The position numbers and the translations under genes were made by a program. The notes beneath the pieces were generated by a model. That model was not told where the DNA came from. It saw nothing but the letters and a program-made list of their open reading frames with translations, and did not search any database. 64,000 nt of DNA, taken from positions 1 to 64,000 of the forward strand of contig NZ_WPNZ01000015.1 in NCBI RefSeq assembly GCF_009755605.1, written 5' to 3'. The DNA is from Streptomyces typhae. Its GTDB lineage: Bacteria; Actinomycetota; Actinomycetes; Streptomycetales; Streptomycetaceae. Shown here in pieces: positions 16,450-23,726 of this stretch (the stretch's first letter is position 1; every line of letters starts with the position of its first letter).

Positions 16450-17704
16450 CGCGCAACGCCTCCCGCAGCATCCGGCCGCTGAGACCGGCGTCGAGCAGCG
16501 CCGTGACCGCAGGTGCCATGCGGTGCGTCCGGGAGGTGCCGGCCGACGGTGGTGCCTCGGCCACGGGGACCGGCGCCCGGTCCCAGGCGTACCAGGCGGC
16601 ACCGGTGGCCACGGCCAACTCGGGCTCGGACACGGAGAGCACCGTCTGCCCCGAGCGCTCGGCCAGCAGATCGCCGACCATCGGCAGCCGGGAGCTGCCG
16701 CCCACGGGCACGATCAGGTCGAGGTCCCCCCACTCCAGGCCGTGCGTCCGCAGCACGCGTTCGCACTCCTCGGCCGTGTCCGACAGCATCGGCCGTACGG
16801 CCTCCTTCAAGTCGTGCTGCGTCAAGGTGACCTCGACGGGCGGGTCGAGCATCGTCAAGAGATCGGAGTGCTCGGAGGACACGGACAACTGGTGCTTGTA
16901 GGTGGTGCACGCCTCGGCCAGCAGGATCGCGCGGCGCAGCACGCCGGGGTCGTCGGAGCCCGCCGCGGCCCCCCGCAGCGCGGCCACCGCCTCGGGGCAG
17001 CGCTTGTGCACCATGGCCAGCACGGCCCGGTCGACGGCGAGCCCGCCCACATCGGCGAGACCGCCGGGCGCGCCGAGTACGGCGAAGCCCTCCGTGCTGC
17101 CCCGGGCCACGGCCAGGTCGAAGGTGCCTCCCCCCAGGTCGTAGACGAGGACCGTGCGGTCGCGGTCCATGCCGTGGTCGTGCAGCGCGTACACGGTGGC
17201 GGCCACCGGCTCGGTGAGCAACTCGACGGTCTCCGGTGCCAGCCCGGCCGACTCGGCGGCGGCCAGCATCAGCTCGCGCCGGTTGCCCTCCCAGGTAGCC
17301 GGTACGGTGATCACCACCCGGGAGGGCGCGGCATCGACGGCGGCCCTGGCCTGCGCCACGAGGAATCCGAGCACTTCCGCCGTCAGTTGCACCGTGGTGA
17401 ATCGGCGCTCGCCGAGCTGATGCGGGAACGCCTCGCCGAACTCCCTCTTGAACTCCGTCCGGAACCACCCGGGACGCTGCAGACGTGCGTTCACCGCGGC
17501 CTGCCCCACCACGGTCGAACCGTCGGGGAGCAGGCACACGGCGCTGCGAACGGACGTAGCACCGTACGGACTCACGGGATCGCGCACCGCCAGCGGCGGA
17601 TGCCCCCGGCGCAGAACGACCAGGGCGGAGGTCCAGGTGCCGAAATCGATGCCGTAGACAGGACCGTTCCCGGGGTCGCCCACGGCTCCGTCGCTGCTCG
17701 TCAT
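16439..17704 (-). CDS. Hsp70-like actin-fold ATPase, no peptide-binding domain
   Basis: The 421-residue protein contains the Hsp70 nucleotide-binding domain: phosphate-1 loop YGIDFGTWTS (residues 17-26), VVITVPATWEGNRRELMLAA, LLTEPVAATVYAL, phosphate-2 loop VYDLGGGTFDLAV and the adenosine motif VPVGGSSRLPMV. It ends soon after the ATPase domain, lacking the beta-sandwich that DnaK uses to hold peptides. It is thus an ATP-driven switch rather than a classic chaperone. It overlaps the dynamin-like gene by ATGA, and a GrpE-like gene lies three genes upstream, which could act as its nucleotide exchange factor. Confidence 0.88.
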   Translation of the reverse strand: MTSSDGAVGDPGNGPVYGIDFGTWTSALVVLRRGHPPLAVRDPVSPYGATSVRSAVCLLPDGSTVVGQAAVNARLQRPGWFRTEFKREFGEAFPHQLGERRFTTVQLTAEVLGFLVAQARAAVDAAPSRVVITVPATWEGNRRELMLAAAESAGLAPETVELLTEPVAATVYALHDHGMDRDRTVLVYDLGGGTFDLAVARGSTEGFAVLGAPGGLADVGGLAVDRAVLAMVHKRCPEAVAALRGAAAGSDDPGVLRRAILLAEACTTYKHQLSVSSEHSDLLTMLDPPVEVTLTQHDLKEAVRPMLSDTAEECERVLRTHGLEWGDLDLIVPVGGSSRLPMVGDLLAERSGQTVLSVSEPELAVATGAAWYAWDRAPVPVAEAPPSAGTSRTHRMAPAVTALLDAGLSGRMLREALRDAR

Positions 17705-19986
17705 GGTGCGTCGAACTGGGTGGGGTCGAACTGCGCGGTGTCGGCCGAAGCGCCCAGCCCGTCGGCCGTCCCGCTCTCGGTCCCGGCCTCGCGGTCCGCG
17801 GTCGTGGTCGGCTCGGTGGTGCCGGCGGCCCCCGCAGTGGCGCTCGGATACTGGGCGTCGACGTCCCCGGCCGTGGCACCGCCTGCCGCGGCGTCGCCGG
17901 TCGCGGTGCCCTTGGCGATGTCGGCTGCGGGGTGGGTGAGGGCGGCTCCCCGGGCGGCGTCGGCGGCGGCTCCGACAGCCAGATCCGCGGCGACGTCCTT
18001 CGCCGCGGCCGCCCCGCGCCTCTCGGGCGGCGGGACCACGGGCCTCCCGGGTGGCGGGGGCTGGGGGCCCGGCCGGGGTGCCGGTACGGCCAGCCGCTCC
18101 ACGCGGGCACGGAGCCGGTCGAGCTCGCCTTGCAGGCCCCGGTAGCTCTGCTGCCTGGCCCGCAGCTCGCCGCGCCGCCTGGCAAGATCCGCCTTGGTCC
18201 GCCCTGTCGCTGTCTGGAGCCTGCGGGCGGATTCCGTCAGCGATTCCTGCTGGGCCGAGATCTGGGCGTTCAGCTCCGCTGTCAGGGACTGGGCGAAGTC
18301 CGCGTAGGTCTGGTTGAAGGATTCCGTGGCGTGCCGGCGGCTCGCGGCGATCTCTTGGGCGACCAGCTGAAGCAGCCGCGCCGCGCGTTCCCGTTCCGCG
18401 CGCTCACGCAGATCCTGCCGGTGGTTGCGGACCCCGTGCACGAACCCCATCGTCCCCAGGCCAAGAAGCAGCGCGATACCGCTGAAGGGCTCCACGAGCG
18501 CGACGACACCGCCCGCGCCGATACCGGCCATCCCGGTGGACCAGCTTGCCCGGAACTGGTCGAAGAACCGGGCCGGACGGACATTGAGCGGAACGGTGGG
18601 CACCGCGATGGCAGGGGTGAAGGGCGGCTTCGAGACCTCGGGTGAAGTGAGCTGAAGGCTGGTGCGCTCGGCGAACTCCCGCATGATCTCCACAGCCGTC
18701 GCGGCCAGGTGGTCGTGTGCGGCGGCAAGGGCCTTGAGCATGTCGGAAGCCACCTCGCCGACCAGTTCGTCCGCCCCCGGGTCGGCGCCCGCGGTCACCT
18801 TCTCCTGATACCGGCGCAGCGCCGCGTCGAACGCACCCTGGAGCGCGGTCCGGGCGGGCCTGGTGTCGAGGTCGAAGCGCCGACGCAGTTCCGTGCGCCA
18901 CTCGGCGCCGCCCGCGGACAGCTCCCCGAGCCTGGCGGTGGTCTCCGCCACCTCGCGGCGGATACGGTCCAGGGACTCGTCCGACTCCAGCGCCGCCAAC
19001 TCGTTGACCAGAGGGGAGCCCGCCGTCGCCAAGGCGTCGCACAGACCGTCGAGGGCCCGGCGGAGCTGGACCGCGCCACTGGTGGTGGCAAGGCCTTCCC
19101 ACAGCGCGTGGTCAAGATCGACGAAGCCGGAGTCGGCGAGGAGCTGGTCGTCGGTGCGGTCCCTGAGCCACTTCAGCTTGCGGAACGCGGAGACGGGGAC
19201 GATCACCAGACTGTCGGCCGCTCGGCCGGTGCGCCCGGAGATCTTCTCGCGGGCACCGGCGACCACGGGGGCGGCGTCCCTGACCTTGTCGGTCTTGGTG
19301 ACCGTGGTGATCACCACCTCGCACTTCTCCAGCGCCCGCCCCAGGAAGTCCAGTTCGTAGGTGGCCAGCGGTTCGATGGCGTCGCAGACGAAGACCAGGC
19401 CGTCGGCCCGGTCCAGGAAGGAGAGGGTGGCCGCGGTGTGCTCGGGGTTGACGCTGCCGACACCCGGCGTGTCGACCAGCACGAGCCCGGTCTCCAGCTC
19501 CGGCACGGGGGCCTGGATCTCCACGAGCTGGACCCGCTTGTGGTTGCGGGGGTTTCCTTGCTCGGTGACGAACTCCGGCAGGCGGTCGAGAGCGATCTCC
19601 AGCCGCCGACCGGCGCCCGGTCCGGTGTCTGGTCCGGCGCCCGGTCCTGTGTGCGGTCCGGTGTGCGGTCCTGTGTCCGGGGCACCCAGGTGCACCACGG
19701 CTCGCCCATGGGGGCCCCAGGCGAGGGTCGACACCACGCACGTGGCCACGTCCACGTCCACGGGGAACAGCCGGGGCTGTTCCACCAGGGCGTTGAGCAG
19801 CGTGGACTTACCACGCTTGTACTCACCGGCCACGACGACATGGCATGTGCCCTGCTCCAGACGGGCCTTGGACTGATCGAGGAGCTCACGCTGCCGGGGC
19901 CCCAGCTCGCCGGACAACTCTTCGGTGAGCTTCGGGAACGCTGCCAGAACGTCGGAACGCAGGCGGCTGAAGGCGTTGTCCCGCAT
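17701..19986 (-). CDS. Dynamin-like GTPase with membrane segment
   Basis: This 761-residue protein has a dynamin/GTPase domain: G1 GEYKRGKST (54-62), G3 LVDTPGVGS, G4 TKTDK. A GP-rich repeat insert (about residues 102-122) sits between strands. A helical stalk follows, then a hydrophobic hairpin (AGIGAGGVVALVEPFSGIAL) near residues 490-520 that can insert into membranes, a coiled-coil region rich in Gln/Arg (LTESARRLQTATGRTKADLA), and a Pro/Ala/Thr-rich tail. Bacterial dynamin-like proteins remodel or guard membranes. Overlaps with its neighbours show it belongs to the operon led by the other GTPase. Confidence 0.9.
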   Translation of the reverse strand: MRDNAFSRLRSDVLAAFPKLTEELSGELGPRQRELLDQSKARLEQGTCHVVVAGEYKRGKSTLLNALVEQPRLFPVDVDVATCVVSTLAWGPHGRAVVHLGAPDTGPHTGPHTGPGAGPDTGPGAGRRLEIALDRLPEFVTEQGNPRNHKRVQLVEIQAPVPELETGLVLVDTPGVGSVNPEHTAATLSFLDRADGLVFVCDAIEPLATYELDFLGRALEKCEVVITTVTKTDKVRDAAPVVAGAREKISGRTGRAADSLVIVPVSAFRKLKWLRDRTDDQLLADSGFVDLDHALWEGLATTSGAVQLRRALDGLCDALATAGSPLVNELAALESDESLDRIRREVAETTARLGELSAGGAEWRTELRRRFDLDTRPARTALQGAFDAALRRYQEKVTAGADPGADELVGEVASDMLKALAAAHDHLAATAVEIMREFAERTSLQLTSPEVSKPPFTPAIAVPTVPLNVRPARFFDQFRASWSTGMAGIGAGGVVALVEPFSGIALLLGLGTMGFVHGVRNHRQDLRERAERERAARLLQLVAQEIAASRRHATESFNQTYADFAQSLTAELNAQISAQQESLTESARRLQTATGRTKADLARRRGELRARQQSYRGLQGELDRLRARVERLAVPAPRPGPQPPPPGRPVVPPPERRGAAAAKDVAADLAVGAAADAARGAALTHPAADIAKGTATGDAAAGGATAGDVDAQYPSATAGAAGTTEPTTTADREAGTESGTADGLGASADTAQFDPTQFDAP

Positions 19987-19992
19987 GGTCGT

Positions 19993-20580
19993 TCACCCTT
20001 CTTCGGGCAGGTGCCGGTCTTCGGGCAGGTGCCGGCGCAGAAACTTGGGGGCGAGCTGTCGGTAGTAGGGCGTCAGGGACGGCTCCACCAGTTGGCTCAG
20101 CAGACCGCTGAACTCTCCGGACCACGTACTGCCGGGCTCCCGGCCGCGTGCGAGGCCGTCGAACAGCTCGTCGTAGAGGTGGAACAGGCGGCTTCGCATG
20201 TCCCGGTAGGCCGCGTTCGTCAGTCCCGCGACCGCGGGATGCGGGAAGCGGCCGACAGGGCGCGACCACTCCGTCCGGGACCGGTGCGGCTCCTTGAAGC
20301 GCAGGTCGGTGTACTCGACCAGGCGCCGTGTCGACCAATTGAGCGCCGCCGTGGCGAACGGCGGGAAGAGGTCGGCGCCACCGGCCGGGTCGGGACGCAG
20401 GGCGAAGAGCGGCAGGCGGACGTAGACCTGGGGCGCGCCGTCCTGGACGACCGGCACCGGGAGCGGCCAGCCGATACCGGCCTCCATGGGGACGAGCTGG
20501 CGAAAGGCCCGAGTGCGGCGGAACTCCCGGCACAGCGCCTCGGAGCGCGGGACACCGGGGGTGCCCGGGGCGTCATTCAT
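19993..20580 (-). CDS. Hypothetical protein of the GTPase operon
   Basis: The 195-residue protein is not recognised. It is rich in aromatic and Arg residues, with RAFRQLVPMEAGIGWPLPVP, PQVYVRLPLFALRP and WSTRRLVEYTDLRF, suggesting a compact alpha/beta fold without membrane segments. ATG 20580 is used because it overlaps the preceding GrpE-like gene by eight bases; six bases separate its stop from the dynamin-like gene. Its conserved-looking placement between the GrpE-like and dynamin-like genes suggests it links the chaperone and GTPase parts, but there is no direct evidence. Confidence 0.7.
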   Translation of the reverse strand: MNDAPGTPGVPRSEALCREFRRTRAFRQLVPMEAGIGWPLPVPVVQDGAPQVYVRLPLFALRPDPAGGADLFPPFATAALNWSTRRLVEYTDLRFKEPHRSRTEWSRPVGRFPHPAVAGLTNAAYRDMRSRLFHLYDELFDGLARGREPGSTWSGEFSGLLSQLVEPSLTPYYRQLAPKFLRRHLPEDRHLPEEG

Positions 20581-21109
20581 GGCGTGTGTCACCTTCCTCA
20601 CTCACCGCACCCGTCGCACAGACCTCGTCCACCTCGTCGACCTCGTCCACCTCGTCGACCTCGTCCACCTCGTCGATGTCGTTCACGTCGTCGATGTCGT
20701 TCACGTCATCGACGTCATCCGTCCTGCCCGCCCCGTCCGGCTCCGGCTCGCCGGGCAGGACGTAGGCGACGACCTCCTGCGGGCGCAGCAGCGTCCCACC
20801 CCACAGGTAGCCCGGCCGCACCGTCGCCGCGATGGCGTCGCGGAGCTTTCCGCTGGGGGCGGTACGGGTGGCCACCACGCTGTGCCGGGCGGGGTCCACG
20901 GTGCCGTGGTCCTCGACCGGAACGACGCCGGACGCCGCGAGGGCGGCGAGCACTTGGCGGCGCACCCAGTCCAGGACCGGGCCGCCGGGAGGGTCGGGTG
21001 CCGTGGGCAGTCCGGCGAGCCGGTCCAGGAGCGCGATGAGGGGTGCCGCGGACGCCGGTACGGACGACTGCGCGGCCGGTCGCCGCGTCCCCTCGCCGTC
21101 GGCCGCCAT
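20573..21109 (-). CDS. GrpE-like nucleotide exchange factor with acidic tail
   Basis: The 178-residue protein has a domain resembling the GrpE C-terminal beta domain: GVVPVEDHGTVDPARHSVVA and AATVRPGYLWGGTLLRPQEV follow the E. coli GrpE pattern of a His-containing strand and the R-P-G-Y-x-W/L-x-x-R-x-L-R-P sequence. It lacks the long N-terminal coiled coil of true GrpE. Residues about 128-165 are an Asp/Val/Glu repeat (DEVDEV and DVNDID units). GrpE proteins release ADP from DnaK, so the likely partner is the Hsp70-like ATPase in the same operon. ATG 21109 overlaps the peptidase stop (TGATG). Confidence 0.8.
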   Translation of the reverse strand: MAADGEGTRRPAAQSSVPASAAPLIALLDRLAGLPTAPDPPGGPVLDWVRRQVLAALAASGVVPVEDHGTVDPARHSVVATRTAPSGKLRDAIAATVRPGYLWGGTLLRPQEVVAYVLPGEPEPDGAGRTDDVDDVNDIDDVNDIDEVDEVDEVDEVDEVDEVCATGAVSEEGDTRHE

Positions 21110-21876
21110 CAGCGCACCGCCTGCGACGGGCCCGCGGCGACGAGGAAGTTGCCGGAGTCCTGCCAAGCGCCGAGGAACTCGTCCAGCGGCACCTGCAAAC
21201 CCTGTCCATCGGGATGGCCGGAGTCGTTGAGGACGACCATCGGACGGGCCGGATCGTTGTTGTCGATGCCGGTGACCCACACGGCGTGGTTGGCGTCCTG
21301 CCCGGGGATGCCCGCGGCGTCGCCCACGGGGGTGTCGTCCCCCGGGCCGTGTCCGGCGCTCCAGATCTCGTCCGCGTCCAGGCCGACGATGGCGGCCCCA
21401 CCCTCGGCGAGCACCCCTTCCAACTGCTCCAGGGACGCGTCCTCCACCTGGCGCACCGGTACGCCGTGCCGCTCCAGCAGATTCCCCAGGTCGTCGGGTG
21501 CGGTGCCCGTCCCGTCGAAACCGTCGTTGACAGCGGCCTCCGTGATGAGCTGCTCCTCGCTGATCCGCTGACCCGTCAGGTACTCCAGGACCATGCCCTG
21601 GGCGCCGATGGCACAGGCACCCTCGCCTTGGTGCTGCTGCCACACTCCCATCGCCTCGCCGGGGTTGCCGACGACGGCGGCGGGGTCGCCCAGGGCGGGG
21701 TCGAAGTTCGGCAGGCCGGGGTCGGCGTCGAGAGAGGGAGTGGCGTCGACGGCTGTCGTGGGGTCGTCGAGGGGGTCCGCCGGATCCGCCGGGCCCGGCG
21801 GTTCTTCGCCGGGCGCGGTGTACACCTCCGGTTCGACGCCGGGGTCGGCGCCCGTGTCGTAAGGGTCCCAGCTCAT
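21109..21876 (-). CDS. C39-like (papain-fold) cysteine peptidase
   Basis: The 255-residue protein begins with about 75 acidic, Pro-rich residues and then a papain-like peptidase domain: Cys88 in QGEGACAIGAQG, His197 in ANHAVWVTGID, and Asn217/Asp218 in VVLNDSGHPDG. This order of Cys, His and Asn/Asp fits C39-type peptidases, which in transporters cut after double glycine. Here the domain stands alone and has no signal peptide, so it probably acts in the cytosol as a processing protease or effector. ATG 21876 overlaps the upstream GTPase stop (ATGA), so synthesis of the two is coupled. Confidence 0.85.
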   Translation of the reverse strand: MSWDPYDTGADPGVEPEVYTAPGEEPPGPADPADPLDDPTTAVDATPSLDADPGLPNFDPALGDPAAVVGNPGEAMGVWQQHQGEGACAIGAQGMVLEYLTGQRISEEQLITEAAVNDGFDGTGTAPDDLGNLLERHGVPVRQVEDASLEQLEGVLAEGGAAIVGLDADEIWSAGHGPGDDTPVGDAAGIPGQDANHAVWVTGIDNNDPARPMVVLNDSGHPDGQGLQVPLDEFLGAWQDSGNFLVAAGPSQAVR

Positions 21877-23609
21877 GGATCGCTCCCTCCGCCGTTCTGT
21901 CCGGTCCTCGCGCCGTCCCCGTACAGCAGCGCCTGCGCGCGGGCGACCAGGTCCGCCACGCGTTCGTACGAGCGCAGCACCACCCGTGCGACGGTGAGCG
22001 TGGGACGGTCGAGCAGTGGATCTCCCGTACGCGCGGCCCAGCGCCCCGCGCGGCGGCGTGCCGTCGCGAGCAGCACGTCCACCGGGGTGCCGGGCGGCAG
22101 GCCGAGCCGGTCCGCGCAGCTGGTCCCCCGCTCTCCCGTGATCGCGAGCAACTCGGACACCTCCCGCGCCGTCAGGGTCAGCCCGCCGCGGTAGTACGCG
22201 GCCAGCGCGGCGAGTTCGGACGGGCCGGGGTCGGTCACCCGCATGCTCTCCAGCAGATCCGCGACCCGGTCCGCCACGGCGGGCGGCCGCCGGCCCGCCC
22301 GCTGAGCCGCGGCCCGCAGCCGGGCCACCTCGTCGGTGATCTCCCGCTGGCCGTGGTCCAGCTTGATCAGTGCCGCCCGGTTGCCGAAGTGCCGCAGGAC
22401 GAGTTCGCGCAGTTCGGTCACCCCGCTGCGTTCGAGGAGCGACCGGCGCACCGCGTCCTCGCCGAGTCCGTCCCGGAGGAGCCCGCAGGCCAGGAACACC
22501 CCCCAGGCCCCCAGGCGGTCCACGAGCGCGGCACGCACCGCCGCGGGCACCGGCAGGTCCGCGTACTCGCGTACACAGAAGAGGTTGACGTCCTCCATCC
22601 GGTCCGCGAGCCGCCGCGGAGGCACCTTCGCAAGATCGGCCAGCGGGTCGAAACCGTCCGACGCCATGCACTGCGCTCCGGCCCCGAGCAGGCCCGCGAC
22701 CGGGACAACGGTGCGGAACACCCGCTGGACGGAAAGCCGTTCCAGATAGGAGTCGGCGATGCGGCGGGCGGCCGCCATCGGGTCGTAGCCGTAGGGGTCG
22801 ACGGGCATGCCGTCCGGGCCCGTCTCGCCCACCGGGGGCCAGTACTGATCGCTGCGGGAGAGCACCCCGAACGCCTTCAGAGGGCTGACGACCTCCCCGT
22901 AGGCGCCGGCGAAGGAGTCCACCGCCTGCTGGTCGGCCCGGCCGAGGCCGCGGCTGAAGACGAAGACGACGGCGTCGGCCCGGTCCATCTCGGAGGCACT
23001 GTCGGCGTGCACAGCCCGCACGTCCTGCCCCAGCTCCTTGAGTACCCGTGCCGCCTCGTCACGCTCCACGGGGTCGTCGATGCCGAGAAAGGCAAGGGTG
23101 TTGTCGGCATCGGTTCCCTGCACGCTGCCGAGGCCGGGAGTGTCCACGAGCCGGAAGCGGCGCAGCAGGGTACTGGGCGTCCCCACTTCCACCTTCCGCA
23201 CCGTGCGCAGCAGACGCAGGGCGCCGGGATCGCGCACGGTGAGCTTCGACAGGGCCCCCGGAGCCCATTCCTCCGCCCGGCCGTCCTTGAAGCGGACGAG
23301 GAGCCTTCGGCGATCGGCGTGGTGGAACTCGCAGACGTTGAAGGTGAGTTCCAGCTGACCGGTGGCGGAGACCTCCTCACCGAGCAGCGCGTTCACCAGT
23401 GTCGACTTGCCGCGCTTGATCTGACCGGCCACCGCCACCCGCATCGGCTGCGCCAGGCGGGCCCGAGCGGCGCGCACCACCGCAGGCAGCTCTCCTGCCT
23501 CCGGGTCGGCGGGGCCCACCGCGCGGGCGATCCGGTCGAATGCCTCGCCGTGGGGTGACGCGGGGTCCGGCAGGTCGGACATACCCTCACCACCCCGTGG
23601 CCGCGCCAT
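21873..23609 (-). CDS. Dynamin-superfamily GTPase, first gene of the operon
   Basis: The 578-residue protein has a GTPase domain with G1 GQIKRGKST (residues 62-70), G3 LVDTPGLGS and an Asp in VLSRSDQ as a plausible G4. Strand ELTFNVCEFHHADRRRLLVR and the helical region after residue 330 follow the bacterial dynamin-like pattern, but no obvious membrane hairpin is present, in contrast to the second GTPase in the operon. It may work as its partner. I took ATG 23609 (GGGGGA upstream); ATG 23582, preceded by GGGGTGG, is equally possible. It heads the operon and is divergent from the CHAT gene. Confidence 0.87.
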   Translation of the reverse strand: MARPRGGEGMSDLPDPASPHGEAFDRIARAVGPADPEAGELPAVVRAARARLAQPMRVAVAGQIKRGKSTLVNALLGEEVSATGQLELTFNVCEFHHADRRRLLVRFKDGRAEEWAPGALSKLTVRDPGALRLLRTVRKVEVGTPSTLLRRFRLVDTPGLGSVQGTDADNTLAFLGIDDPVERDEAARVLKELGQDVRAVHADSASEMDRADAVVFVFSRGLGRADQQAVDSFAGAYGEVVSPLKAFGVLSRSDQYWPPVGETGPDGMPVDPYGYDPMAAARRIADSYLERLSVQRVFRTVVPVAGLLGAGAQCMASDGFDPLADLAKVPPRRLADRMEDVNLFCVREYADLPVPAAVRAALVDRLGAWGVFLACGLLRDGLGEDAVRRSLLERSGVTELRELVLRHFGNRAALIKLDHGQREITDEVARLRAAAQRAGRRPPAVADRVADLLESMRVTDPGPSELAALAAYYRGGLTLTAREVSELLAITGERGTSCADRLGLPPGTPVDVLLATARRRAGRWAARTGDPLLDRPTLTVARVVLRSYERVADLVARAQALLYGDGARTGQNGGGSDP

Positions 23610-23726
23610 GTGATCCCCCGATGCCGGCTCGGGGTCGAGGCTCGCCCCGGGTCCGGCCAGTCCAGCGTGGCAGTCCCGCGGATCGCGGGGGAGGGGTTGA
23701 CGGCAACTGTCCTCACCCTGGGGCGC
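23610..23726. promoter_or_regulatory. Bidirectional promoter of the CHAT/GTPase cluster
   Basis: Only about 120 bases separate the GTPase and CHAT start codons, so both operons must be driven from here and are likely co-regulated. No strong hexamers or operator are evident. If the CHAT protein starts further upstream, this gap shrinks. Confidence 0.5.
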
